A DNA stretch of 64,000 bases, taken from assembly GCF_038070315.1 (NCBI RefSeq), contig NZ_JBBPCC010000010.1, positions 62,001 to 126,000 of the forward strand, written 5' to 3'. A program made the translations under genes and the position numbers. This DNA comes from Paenibacillus_G filicis (lineage in GTDB: Bacteria; Bacillota; Bacilli; Paenibacillales; NBRC-103111). This document shows, piece after piece, positions 8,652 through 16,847 of this stretch (its first letter is position 1; the number at the start of each line of letters is the position of its first letter). A model generated the notes under the pieces. That model worked only from the letters and a program-made list of their open reading frames with translations. It made no database searches and was not told the DNA's origin.

Positions 8652-9467
8652 ATGATGTCAATCAATAGGGACGTGCTACAAGAATCTTTGGATCCCGGTC
8701 TTCGAGTTCGTCCCCGCGTACGGTGGGGTGTTCTCACATATTTCCACTACATCGCAGTCTTCTACGCGATCTTCGTGCTCAACGGCGTCGACTACATGCG
8801 AATAGCAGAGAATGAGCAGACCCTTCTTCTCTGGGCCGTAGCACCGATATCCGGCGGTGCCGTGCTGACCATCACAATGGTCACGATCTATGGATGGTGG
8901 CGCCCCAGCCTGGTTGAAAAGCGGCGTCTTTCTCGATGGACGATGATTCTCCCGATCATCATGATGGTCATTGCGATCGTGAACATGCTGATCGCCGATT
9001 TCACCCATATCACACCTCTCATGTGGCTGTATCTTATCATCAGCTGCATCCTGGTCGGCCTCAATGAGGAAACGGTCCACCGAGGTCAGTTGATAGTCGC
9101 TCTGCGCAGCCGATTCGGCGAAACCGGGGTTTGGCTGCTCTCAACAGCGATGTTCTCAGCCTTCCACCTGCCGAACTTCTTCCTGGGCGTCGGGGCGAGT
9201 GCTGCCCTGCTCCAGTTAATGAGCACTTTCGGCCTCGGTTCGATCTTCTACCTTGTCCGGCGGTCTACCGGATCGCTCGTGTTCGCTATGCTCCTGCACG
9301 GACTCTGGGACTTTAGCATCTTCACTACAAATGGCTCGTCATCGTTTCCCATCGCTGGTGTACTAGCTCCGTTGTTGGCGATCGCTGCAGCAATCACGGT
9401 TCCGATCATCCTCCGCCGTGAAAAGCGACGCGATAGCGCCGAAAGCGTGTCACAACCAATCGGCTGA
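8652..9467 (+). CDS. CPBP-family intramembrane metalloprotease
   Basis: Polytopic membrane protease of the CAAX-processing/bacteriocin-processing (Abi) family, with about seven or eight membrane helices. The motifs are present: NEETVHRGQL (paired Glu, then Arg), FSAFHLPNF (first catalytic His) and LLHGLWDFSIF (second His region). The start is ATG 8652 or 8655 after GTGGGAG; the 8640 GTG lies within that site. At 271 aa it is normal for the family. Homologs process prenylated proteins or peptides, or give immunity to bacteriocins, but no bacteriocin gene is visible nearby. The codons look GC-richer (many CTC/ATC) than the adjacent accessory genes, which may mean separate acquisition. Confidence 0.85.
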   Translation: MMSINRDVLQESLDPGLRVRPRVRWGVLTYFHYIAVFYAIFVLNGVDYMRIAENEQTLLLWAVAPISGGAVLTITMVTIYGWWRPSLVEKRRLSRWTMILPIIMMVIAIVNMLIADFTHITPLMWLYLIISCILVGLNEETVHRGQLIVALRSRFGETGVWLLSTAMFSAFHLPNFFLGVGASAALLQLMSTFGLGSIFYLVRRSTGSLVFAMLLHGLWDFSIFTTNGSSSFPIAGVLAPLLAIAAAITVPIILRREKRRDSAESVSQPIG

Positions 9468-9551
9468 TTCATCCGTTCGGTCGACGAGCGCTCTCCTCTT
9501 CTCGCAGCCAACACGTCGGCCAGAAGTCCTGACTAGGTGCACTCGGTCAGC

Positions 9552-9595
9552 AGGCTGGTAGTTCCCGATCTTCCAATCGGCTACCGGCCTTATTT
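9552..9595 (+). terminator. Probable terminator after the CPBP gene
   Basis: Arms AGGCTGGTAG and CTACCGGCCT pair with one wobble around a 19-nt loop, followed by TATTT. The T tract is weak. It lies between convergent genes. Confidence 0.45.
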
Positions 9596-9680
9596 GTATG
9601 GTATTATTACATTCTGCATCGTCAGCTGTTTGTGTTGATAGATGCCATTGCCATATTAGGATTGATACACAAAAGCAGGC

Positions 9681-10523
9681 TTACTGTTTAGGCTCTGCTT
9701 CTAGCAACAATCGCAGCTTATGGCGAGTATCCGTACCGTTCGCCGGTGTGTTGATATACATCTTCAGGTTGTTGTCTTCGGATACTAGAAAGCTGGTTAA
9801 CTCAAAGCTCAGCGGTCCAAGCACGGGATGATTGAGTAATCTGTAAGTGTCTCGGTCTTTATTGAGCTGATGCATAGGCCACCATTGATCGAATTCCTTG
9901 CTGGATGCTCGAAGCTCCTGCACAAATTCCGTAAGCCAAGGTTCTTCAATGTATGGACTGCAATCTGCCCTGAACTTCCCGATCATCGACTGTGCGCTAG
10001 TTTCCCAATCAGGGAAGAGACGTGCAAAGTTCGGATCTGTGAACATGATTCGCATCATGTTGCGGTTGCTGCAATCTAATCGGTTGAAATCATAGAACAC
10101 AAGCTCAGCTGCCCGATTCCAGGCGATGACATTCCAGCGATTGTCCACAATCAGGGACGGCGATTCCACCAGTTCGTCCAGCACATGCTGATGCATCGGG
10201 TTGACTTCATTATAGCTAGGGAGATATGAAGGAGGGACATGCTGGGCGAGGGTATACATATGCACAATCTCTACGCGATTGAGTCTAAACACTCGAGAAA
10301 GGCTCTCTAGAATTTGTGTAGAAACCTGAATCGGACGTCCTTGCTCAAGCCAGGTGTACCAGGTTACGCCTATGCCCGCCAGAGCAGCAACCTCTTCTCG
10401 TCGCAGACCTGGTGTTCGGCGGCGTAGTCCTGCGGGCAACCCGGCCAGTGTTGGGGATATTTTAGCTCGACGTGTTTTAAGAAAATCCCCAAGCTCTTTA
10501 TAACGTTGCTTCTCATGATTCAT
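9681..10523 (-). CDS. XRE-family regulator with MmyB-like ligand-binding domain
   Basis: Transcription regulator. Residues 1-75 form the helix-turn-helix characteristic of MmyB-type proteins, with RRRTPGLRREEVAALAGI and VTWYTWLEQGRPIQVS; the remainder is the MmyB PAS-like domain with DNRWNVIAWNRAAELVF, which binds a fatty acid in characterised members. The start is ATG 10523, eight bases after GGTGG on the reverse strand; an earlier in-frame GTG at 10535 overlaps this site. MmyB regulators often lie beside a short-chain dehydrogenase or aldo/keto reductase that they control, and here an aldo/keto reductase is the next gene upstream on the same strand. Confidence 0.9.
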   Translation of the reverse strand: MNHEKQRYKELGDFLKTRRAKISPTLAGLPAGLRRRTPGLRREEVAALAGIGVTWYTWLEQGRPIQVSTQILESLSRVFRLNRVEIVHMYTLAQHVPPSYLPSYNEVNPMHQHVLDELVESPSLIVDNRWNVIAWNRAAELVFYDFNRLDCSNRNMMRIMFTDPNFARLFPDWETSAQSMIGKFRADCSPYIEEPWLTEFVQELRASSKEFDQWWPMHQLNKDRDTYRLLNHPVLGPLSFELTSFLVSEDNNLKMYINTPANGTDTRHKLRLLLEAEPKQ

Positions 10524-10628
10524 TTTAAAAGCCACCAGCCCTTCAGTACGTAATCATTTTCGTAATAGAATGCATTTCTGCATCTTATCGAAGGATGCTA
10601 GTAGTATAAACGAATGTTTTTTCAAAAA

Positions 10629-10680
10629 GCAAAAGGAGCAGCCTCATCGCATTAAGAAATGAAATGAGATTGCTCCTTTA
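10629..10680 (-). terminator. Terminator after the aldo/keto reductase
   Basis: Arms around AAGGAGCAGCCTCAT and ATGAGATTGCTCCTT form a long hairpin with a small internal bulge. On the reverse strand it is followed by TTTTGCTTTTTG. It separates the reductase from the regulator. Confidence 0.6.
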
Positions 10681-10692
10681 TATATGTTTTAC

Positions 10693-11658
10693 TTAGTAGC
10701 GAGAACCGAAGACAACGCCTTGCGGGGCAATAGCATCGATTTGTGCTAGGTCTTGTTTTGTCAGTTCAACGTCCAATGCGCCAAGATTTTCTTCAAGGTA
10801 AATAGTACGTTTTGTTCCTGGGATTGGCACGATATTATCGCTTTGAGCGAGCAGCCATGCTAAGGCTAGCTGGGATGGCTTACAGTCTTTCTCTGCCGCA
10901 AGCTCTTTAATTTTGGCAACAAGATCAAGATTTTTTTGGAAGTTATCTCCTTGGAATCTTGGAGAAGTACGACGGTAGTCATCTGGCTCGAGATCCTCGT
11001 AGCGCTGAATCTGCCCTGTTAGAAATCCACGGCCGAGTGGACTATACGGCACGAAGCCGATGCCTAGCTCACGACATGTCGGCAGAATAGAATCCTCGAC
11101 ATCACGATCCCATAAAGAATATTCAGTCTGTAGTGCTGTTATAGGATAAACTGCATGTCCACGGCGAATAAGGTCTGCGGATGCTTCTGACAGCCCAATG
11201 TATCGGACCTTTCCTTCCTTAACAAGCTCTGCCATTGCTCCTACAGTTTCTTCAATTGGAGTATCGGGATCGACTCGATGCTGATAGTAGAGATCAATAT
11301 GATCGACATCGAGACGTTTTAGACTGGCTTCACATGCTGCCTTCACATATTCAGGACGACCACTTACGCTGAAGGATCCGTCTTCCCCAATGACACCGCC
11401 GAACTTTGTCGCTAAGACGACACCGTCTCTGCGGCCTTTCAGAGCACGCCCGAGAAGCTCTTCGTTTTCTCCCAAGCCATAGATATCAGCCGTATCAAGC
11501 AGAGTGATACCAAGCTCCAATGCTCGGTGAAGAGTACGGATCGACTCCGCCTCATCCCGCCCTGCATAGAGGTCAGACATGCCCATACATCCGAGCCCTA
11601 AGGCAGACACCTCCAGTTTACTGTTTCCAAGCGTTCTTTTTTTCAAGTCAGTCTCCAC
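10693..11658 (-). CDS. Aldo/keto reductase
   Basis: NADPH-dependent carbonyl reductase with a TIM barrel, 321 aa. The family tetrad is visible: Asp and Tyr in LLDTADIYGLGENEELLG, Lys in VVLATKFGG, His in DLYYQHRVD. The cofactor-binding end is present (SDNIVPIPGTKRTIYLEEN). Close relatives are YhdN/YakC-type general stress or detoxification reductases with broad substrate range. A separate transcript is likely because a terminator follows. The MmyB-type regulator downstream is a plausible controller. Confidence 0.92.
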   Translation of the reverse strand: METDLKKRTLGNSKLEVSALGLGCMGMSDLYAGRDEAESIRTLHRALELGITLLDTADIYGLGENEELLGRALKGRRDGVVLATKFGGVIGEDGSFSVSGRPEYVKAACEASLKRLDVDHIDLYYQHRVDPDTPIEETVGAMAELVKEGKVRYIGLSEASADLIRRGHAVYPITALQTEYSLWDRDVEDSILPTCRELGIGFVPYSPLGRGFLTGQIQRYEDLEPDDYRRTSPRFQGDNFQKNLDLVAKIKELAAEKDCKPSQLALAWLLAQSDNIVPIPGTKRTIYLEENLGALDVELTKQDLAQIDAIAPQGVVFGSRY

Positions 11659-12008
11659 CTTTCTTATTCGGGAATGTCATATAGCAGATTTACGTTTTTT
11701 TTTGAAAAAAAAGATCCTTAACACATCATACAGAGTACAGCTCGATGCAGACAGATACTTGTTTATGCGGGTATTAATACTACTACGGTACAGCAGAACA
11801 TAATTTGTGCAAAGCTTAACGGAAAACGGGATTGGAGAACTCTTGGGGCGGAAGAACAGGGAAGAAATAGCCGCTGCGCTTAAATACTGTTTCGATGTAA
11901 ATATCCGCCGAGCATGGATTCGGGACATCGCAGGGATGTTTGATTAAAATCATTTTTTACAAAAACCACTCCGAACTTTATGTTAAAATTTACTAAGGGA
12001 AATTGAAC
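11659..12008. other. Gap with a possible 3' gene remnant and the APH promoter region
   Basis: This 350-bp stretch has no complete gene. Its left part is AT-rich with a long A/T homopolymer near 11697-11712. It carries the remnant reading frame described separately (11804-11947), then AT-rich sequence just before the phosphotransferase gene that probably contains its promoter, though no clear -35/-10 pair stands out. Confidence 0.5.
11804..11947 (+). pseudogene. Possible C-terminal gene remnant, family unknown
   Basis: A 47-codon open frame without a start codon or ribosome site reads like ordinary protein sequence (GELLGRKNREEIAAALKYCF, then IRRAWIRDIAGMFD and a stop). It is bounded upstream by a stop. 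Composition and codon choice are protein-like, whereas the flanks are not, so it may be the surviving 3' end of a deleted gene. The family is not recognised, and chance is possible. Confidence 0.3.
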
Positions 12009-12022
12009 GGGAGGGTAAGAAC

Positions 12023-12754
12023 ATGAAACGTACGGAGGTTTTCTTTGATATAGAGACGTTACCACTAGCCATCAGGCAGTATGTAAATGGGGCAACCATT
12101 TATGATAGCAGTTGTTCCGAACATGCAAAGACACTTTTTGTTTCGGGTGCAGAACGTGCTTTTCTAAAGATAAGCAAACGAGGTTCACTTGAGCGTGAAT
12201 ACAACATGACAAAATTTTTACATAAACATAACTTCGCACCGAAAGCCATAGCCTATGAATCAGAATTAGATTATGATTATTTATTTACAGAAGCGGTAAG
12301 TGGTGAAGACGGAACAGCAGGCCTTCACATTGAGAATCCTAGTAAATTGGCAAGTGTATTCGGCGAATATCTAAGAATGTTGCATTCACTTCCTACCGAG
12401 GGCTGTCCATATGACAATAGAACTCATGAATTGTTACATGAAACACAAACTAAGGGGATAGACCTTAGTATGATGAAGAAGTACAACTATTCAGCTATAG
12501 ACAATGTGGTCATTCATGGTGATTACTGCTTACCTAATATCATCATGGATAATTTTTCATTCAAAGGTTTTATTGATTTGGGATATGGTGGGGTAGGCGA
12601 CAGACACTACGATATTTATTGGGGAATATGGACACTACATTATAACTTGAAGGCTGATAGATACAGGCAGTTATTTTTAGATGCATATGGAAGAAGTGAT
12701 ATTGACGAGGACGGACTGAATTACTTTACAAAACTCATTAAGTTGACGGATTAA
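12023..12754 (+). CDS. Aminoglycoside O-phosphotransferase, APH(3')-like
   Basis: Predicted kinase that inactivates aminoglycosides by phosphorylation. It has the APH catalytic loop HGDYCLPN (Asp base and Asn), the metal-binding FIDLGYGGVGDRHYDI resembling the APH(3') signature, and an N-terminal Lys in AFLKISK that would bind ATP. At 243 aa it is about 20 residues shorter than typical APH(3') enzymes. The gene is clearly more AT-rich than the core genes around it, a sign of horizontal transfer. GGGAGGGT gives a good ribosome site. Whether it gives resistance or phosphorylates another small molecule cannot be read from sequence. Confidence 0.85.
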   Translation: MKRTEVFFDIETLPLAIRQYVNGATIYDSSCSEHAKTLFVSGAERAFLKISKRGSLEREYNMTKFLHKHNFAPKAIAYESELDYDYLFTEAVSGEDGTAGLHIENPSKLASVFGEYLRMLHSLPTEGCPYDNRTHELLHETQTKGIDLSMMKKYNYSAIDNVVIHGDYCLPNIIMDNFSFKGFIDLGYGGVGDRHYDIYWGIWTLHYNLKADRYRQLFLDAYGRSDIDEDGLNYFTKLIKLTD

Positions 12755-12786
12755 AATCATCGATTTAGCAGTATTCATTCAACACA

Positions 12787-12810
12787 AAAGAGGGGCTCGC
12801 GCCCCTCTTT
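12787..12810. terminator. Bidirectional terminator between convergent genes
   Basis: AAAGAGGGGC and GCCCCTCTTT pair perfectly across a TCGC loop. It sits between the phosphotransferase (plus) and the transporter remnant (minus), with A and T runs in the arms that could serve both directions. Confidence 0.8.
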
Positions 12811-12856
12811 ACTATTTCTTCCCATACATCCCGACTATTCATTGCCTGGTCCCGGT

Positions 12857-13390
12857 TCATACCTTATTTTCTCGACCAGACAAGAACATGGCGGGAAGAA
12901 AGGATATAGCCGCAAAACCCACCGACCACCAAAAAGCTGTTTGATAGGCATGGGCTAGCGAAGAAAGGCTCGCTCCCGCTCCTTCCTTCAATTGTTGACC
13001 GATAACGGTCGCCAAGATGGCTGAGCCGAATGCGCCTCCGATCGTCTGAAAGATGCGTGTCGAGATACTTGCATGTGGAATTTGCTCCTTCCGTAATCCT
13101 TTATACGAGGAAACCAAAATCGGAATCAGAATACCATTTAACGCCGCACCTCGCACAAGCTGCGCCGCACCCAGCAGGAAATGGTTTGTATCCACCCACG
13201 CGAAAGCAAATGGAATGCTGGCCACAAGCGTCACTGCCAGCGTATTAATCGCCACATTGACCATCGTTGAATCCAACTGAGATGCGATAGCACCAAACAC
13301 CAGAATAAGTGCAATTTTCAAAACTCCGGGGTCTATTTTTTCTTTTTGAGGATTTATTGCCTTTACTTGAGTATTAGCCATTGTTACCAC
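12857..13390 (-). pseudogene. DHA2 (EmrB/QacA-type) MFS transporter with large in-frame internal deletion
   Basis: The 177-aa frame is intact but joins two distant pieces of a 14-helix drug exporter. Residues 1-52 are the N-terminal tail and first helix (VFGAIASQLDSTMVNVAINT, as in EmrB-like pumps). From about residue 54 the sequence is the C-terminal part (VRGAALNGILIPILVSSYKG and RIFQTIGGAFGSAILATVIG). About 300 residues, including motifs A and C, are missing, so transport is very unlikely. Start and ribosome site (GGTGG on the reverse strand) are intact. The divergent TetR gene and its presumed operator are preserved. Confidence 0.8.
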
Positions 13391-13405
13391 CTTTCGTTCG
13401 TCTTT

Positions 13406-13437
13406 AATTAAGATACAGTACGTACCGTACCTTAATT
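13406..13437. promoter_or_regulatory. 32-bp palindromic operator for the TetR regulator
   Basis: In the region between the divergent transporter and TetR genes, the left half AATTAAGATACAGTAC is the reverse complement of the right half GTACCGTACCTTAATT with only two mismatched pairs. Such an imperfect 32-bp palindrome beside a divergent TetR gene is the expected position and symmetry for a TetR-family operator. It is 16 bp from the transporter start, so binding would block that gene directly. Confidence 0.75.
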
Positions 13438-13535
13438 AATTATAATCATATTATCATTCGCGTGAAAATGCAATATACTATTTACAGGAGCCCAGATGAC
13501 CGAACCGAAATTCAGCTTGGAAGAAGGAATATGTT

Positions 13536-14180
13536 ATGGCGGAACAATCGAAAGATCGCAAGGGGAATAATGAGGGAGAACAACAAACGACAAAGTCGCG
13601 GCGGCGCGGGGACGTTCTGGAGAATGCCCTTCTTTCAGCCGCTTGGGAGGAATTGAGGGAGACCGGCTATTCGCGATTGACGATGGAAGCTGTCGCCTCG
13701 CGGGCGAAGACAAATAAGAATGCCGTCTATAGAAGGTGGCCAAGCAAGGCAGAGCTGATTGTGGCAGCTCTTAAGAAACATACACCCACACCTTCCCTTG
13801 AAGCTCCAGATACAGGGAATCTGAGAGAAGATGTGCTTACCTTGCTGAAGAGAATTATTAAGCCTATGCAGATGATCGGGGCTGAGACCATTCATGGACT
13901 GATGGTCGAATATCACGGGGACGAGCTTCATTCCAAGATGACATTGCCTCCGAGATCAGAGGATATACTCGCTATAGCCATGAAAAATATCCTGCTCAAC
14001 GCGGAGCGGCGAGGCGAGGTGAAGCTTGAGGAACTGCCGGATCGCGTCATCACCCTTCCTGTTGACCTGATAAGATTCGAAGTGCTCACGACTCACACCC
14101 TGCTGACCGATGAGGCCGTTGTCGAGATCGTGGACATAATTTTCCTGCCTCTCGTACAAAAACTTAACAAACAAGGATGA
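13536..14180 (+). CDS. TetR/AcrR-family transcriptional regulator
   Basis: Repressor with an N-terminal TetR helix-turn-helix (RLTMEAVASRAKTNKNAVYR, about residues 48-67, then RWPSKAELIVAAL) and a C-terminal ligand/dimerisation domain of the type found in regulators of DHA2 pumps. At 214 aa it is normal. The start follows GGAAGAAGGA. It is divergent from the transporter remnant, which it presumably once repressed through the 32-bp palindrome. Its stop lies only about four bases before the inverted repeat of the IS element, so its natural terminator has been displaced. Confidence 0.9.
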   Translation: MAEQSKDRKGNNEGEQQTTKSRRRGDVLENALLSAAWEELRETGYSRLTMEAVASRAKTNKNAVYRRWPSKAELIVAALKKHTPTPSLEAPDTGNLREDVLTLLKRIIKPMQMIGAETIHGLMVEYHGDELHSKMTLPPRSEDILAIAMKNILLNAERRGEVKLEELPDRVITLPVDLIRFEVLTTHTLLTDEAVVEIVDIIFLPLVQKLNKQG

Positions 14181-14183
14181 ACT

Positions 14184-15663
14184 GGTCTGTAAAATAGAAC
14201 GTGGAACCTTTGAAATCGAGAAAAGTTGGGCATACTGACATCATAGAAAACTCGATTCGGAGGAAACCAAGATGACCGAAAAGTTTTGGACCAAAAGAGA
14301 TATCCGTGCTTTTGTCGATGAACACAAGTTCCAATCCGTGGAACACATTCAATCGACGCTGAAAGACATGTTCAAAGATGTGCTGGAGGAAGCGCTGAAA
14401 GCTGAGCTCGATACTCAGCTCGACTATGCGCGCTACGATCAGAATAAAGCCACAAAGAACAGCCGTAACGGCTACGGGAAAAAGACCGTGCATACCGAGT
14501 ATGGTGACATGGAGATTCAAGTGCCGCGGGACCGGCTGGGCGAGTTTAATCCCGTGGTGATCAAGAAAAACCAAACCAACGTGACCGGCATTGAAGACCA
14601 GGTCGTCGCCCTGTACGCTAAAGGTGTCAGCACCCGTGACATCCAGGATCACCTACAAAACCTCTATGGGATTGAAGTATCCCCAACTCTCATATCCAAT
14701 ATAACCAATAAAATCGTACCGCTGATCAAAGAATGGCAAAGCCGCCAACTGCAGCCGGTTTATGCGGTCGTCTTTCTCGATGCGATTCACTTCAAAGTCA
14801 AGCAGGACGGGGCCATTGTGAACAAGGCGGCCTACATGGTCATTGGGGTTGATCTGGATGGCAACAAAGATGTGCTGGGCATCTGGATTGGCGAGAACGA
14901 ATCGGCCAAGTTCTGGCTAAGCGTCTTGAATGAGCTCAAAAACCGAGGCGTCCAAGACATCCTGCTCGTCTGCGTGGACAACCTGACCGGCTTCAGCCAG
15001 GCGATTAGCGCCAGCTTTCCGAAAACGGATATCCAAAAGTGCATCATACACCAAATTCGCAGTTCCACGCGCTATGTGTTCTACAAAGATCTGAAACGAG
15101 TCACGGCTGATCTCAAGCCGATCTACAAAGCACCGACGGAGGAAGCTGCGAGGGCGGAACTGGATCGATTTGAGGAAGAATGGGGAACGAAGTACCCGTT
15201 GCTCGTGAAGTCGTGGCGACAGAATTGGGAGGAACTCTCGACCTTCTTTGCCTATCCGCCGGAGCTGCGCAAGCTCATCTACACGACCAACATGATCGAG
15301 GGTTACCATCGGCAGCTGCGAAAGGTCACCAAGGGCAAAAGCATCTTTCCGACCGACGAATCGCTGCTGAAGATATTGTACCTGGCGACCATGGATGTAC
15401 TACGAAAATGGACAGGACGGGTGCAGAACTGGGGTCAAATTCTGCTACAGCTCACGGTATTTTATCCGGAGCGCGTCCAGGTGCGCTAAGCGGCTTGATG
15501 CGGAGGGGGCGGGCCTGATAGGCTGATCGCCGGAGCGAAAAAGGCCCACAGGCCCCTTCGCCCATCGCGGGTGCATCGGGCCCGCCAGAGGCTCCGGGTC
15601 AAGCTGCGGCTCGCTGCTTGCTAGATTCTGCTTTCAAAGGTTACACTTTTTAATTGACAGTCT
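14184..15663 (+). mobile_element. IS256-family insertion sequence
   Basis: About 1.48-kb element with one transposase gene and imperfect terminal inverted repeats of about 30 bp. The left end (14185-14214) and the reverse complement of the right end (15632-15662) share CTGT, then AA and TA, and an identical inner block AACCTTTGAAA. The ends can be placed only within a base or two. Flanking octamers ATGAACTG and TCAAACTG agree at five positions, so a clear target duplication is not seen; it may have decayed, or the element may have been rearranged. A GC-rich tail (15490-15630) lies between the transposase stop and the right repeat. Confidence 0.85.
14272..15489 (+). CDS. IS256-family transposase (mutator type)
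   Basis: DDE transposase of 405 aa, full length for the family. The catalytic residues are visible: Asp in VVFLDAIHFKVK, Asp in LLVCVDNLTGF and Glu in TTNMIEGYHRQLRKVTKGK. The N-terminal region with SRNGYGKKTVHTEYGDMEIQ and VPRDRLGEF is the usual mutator-type DNA-binding part. GGAGGAAACC is a strong ribosome site. No frameshift or internal stop is present, so the element may still be active. Confidence 0.95.
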   Translation: MTEKFWTKRDIRAFVDEHKFQSVEHIQSTLKDMFKDVLEEALKAELDTQLDYARYDQNKATKNSRNGYGKKTVHTEYGDMEIQVPRDRLGEFNPVVIKKNQTNVTGIEDQVVALYAKGVSTRDIQDHLQNLYGIEVSPTLISNITNKIVPLIKEWQSRQLQPVYAVVFLDAIHFKVKQDGAIVNKAAYMVIGVDLDGNKDVLGIWIGENESAKFWLSVLNELKNRGVQDILLVCVDNLTGFSQAISASFPKTDIQKCIIHQIRSSTRYVFYKDLKRVTADLKPIYKAPTEEAARAELDRFEEEWGTKYPLLVKSWRQNWEELSTFFAYPPELRKLIYTTNMIEGYHRQLRKVTKGKSIFPTDESLLKILYLATMDVLRKWTGRVQNWGQILLQLTVFYPERVQVR

Positions 15664-16259
15664 CAAACTGAGAGCGACTACTCGTTGCATAGATGTTATT
15701 TTCGCTTCTTCGAATAACGCTCCTGTGTTTTCGCCTAAGCCCTACAGAGGCAAGCGCGATATCATGAATTTCTCGAGCTAAGTGAAACAATACTTCATAT
15801 ACACATTATCGTAGTACTATCTGATTAGGAACAGGGCGAAAGTATGGCAATTTAATATTTCCTAACCTGGGAGCCTTTAATCCACTTAACGTCTCCTAAA
15901 CTTTCCCACTAATTTTTTTCACCTGCTACTTTTCCTCTTATTTTTCTTACTGATTCTGCTCAACAGAAGAAACCCGTATCAGTTGATACGGGTTTAAGTC
16001 ATTCTATCCCCTAAAACTTCAGCAGCACTCTTCAAACAAAGTAATTACTACTATTAAGCTTATGAAAAACAGTGATGGAGTTTAATCACATAACAAATAA
16101 AGCCCTGAATAATTCAGGAGTATTAATTACTATTCCACCTGCTCCATTAACATTCCACACCAACAAATTTTCACCTTTACTTGTGATACGGCTCACCGTA
16201 TCTATTGATAGGGTAAACTAAACATTTTAGTAGTGATCAATGTAAGTTGAAACAATAAA
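15664..16259. other. Gene-free AT-rich stretch
   Basis: No reading frame of plausible coding character is present on either strand. The only structure seen is a perfect 11-bp-arm hairpin at 15971-15994 (AACCCGTATCA / TGATACGGGTT), which lacks a good T tract in either direction. The stretch lies between the IS element and the end of a minus-strand gene cluster and may be what remains of deleted island genes. Confidence 0.5.
15971..15994. repeat. Perfect short inverted repeat
   Basis: Arms AACCCGTATCA and TGATACGGGTT with a 2-nt spacer. It could be a relic terminator or a protein-binding site, and no adjacent gene explains it. Confidence 0.55.
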
Positions 16260-16281
16260 GGAGAGGGTATTACCCCTCTCC
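16260..16281 (-). terminator. Terminator of the minus-strand island cluster
   Basis: Read on the reverse strand, GGAGAGGGG and CCCTCTCC pair around a 5-nt loop and are followed by TTTATTGTTT, directly downstream of the stop at 16288. Confidence 0.75.
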
Positions 16282-16287
16282 GCATAC

Positions 16288-16836
16288 TCAAGATTTATTT
16301 CTCTTACGACCAGTGTGCTTCTTCAATTCTTCCACATCGTTACTTGGCATAACCTCACCAACCGGTCTTTCAATCTTTATTTTTTTATTAGACAAAATGT
16401 ACATTAGAAGGTCAATTATTCTGTACGATGAGATAATAAGATTTAATGCGAAGAACAACCACAGTTCAAATAGTATGTGCGAAGTTAGCGTAATATTCTT
16501 TATATGCACATACAATGCAGCGACAGATAATACAGTAAGGAAACCGGTGTAAATTGAATACTTCAAATGTTTGAATATTGTATCTTTTTGAACTGAACTA
16601 AAGATTAGAGTTACGATGGCTGCATCTTTGATACTAATTAATAAACCCAACATCACGCCTATAAAACCGATTAATATCGACGAAAAGTTTATGGAGGCAT
16701 CTAATACTTTCTCAACATTATTAGCACTCACGTCAAATCCAACATACCATAATCCAACCATGATTGCCGTGGAGAAAATTACTGGATAATAATTATCAAA
16801 AAAAGATTCAAAGCTTCTTTTTTTACCTGAGGCCAT
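16288..16836 (-). CDS. Four-helix membrane protein, unknown function
   Basis: Unrecognised 182-aa protein. It has a basic N-terminus (ASGKKRSFESFF), then four hydrophobic segments at about residues 15-33, 48-72, 90-112 and 118-145, and a charged C-terminal tail of about 40 residues ending in a basic cluster. This is the build of a small inner-membrane protein with a cytoplasmic tail. It starts 12 bp after the unknown gene upstream and the two are surely cotranscribed. Small membrane proteins paired with a soluble partner near restriction genes are often effectors of phage defence, but this is only suggested by context. Confidence 0.75.
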   Translation of the reverse strand: MASGKKRSFESFFDNYYPVIFSTAIMVGLWYVGFDVSANNVEKVLDASINFSSILIGFIGVMLGLLISIKDAAIVTLIFSSVQKDTIFKHLKYSIYTGFLTVLSVAALYVHIKNITLTSHILFELWLFFALNLIISSYRIIDLLMYILSNKKIKIERPVGEVMPSNDVEELKKHTGRKRNKS

Positions 16837-16847
16837 TTCTACGCCTC

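Noticed and set aside
15490..15630. Possible small gene in the GC-rich tail of the IS element
   Set aside because: Short frames only, without start signals; it is the non-coding part between transposase stop and right inverted repeat.
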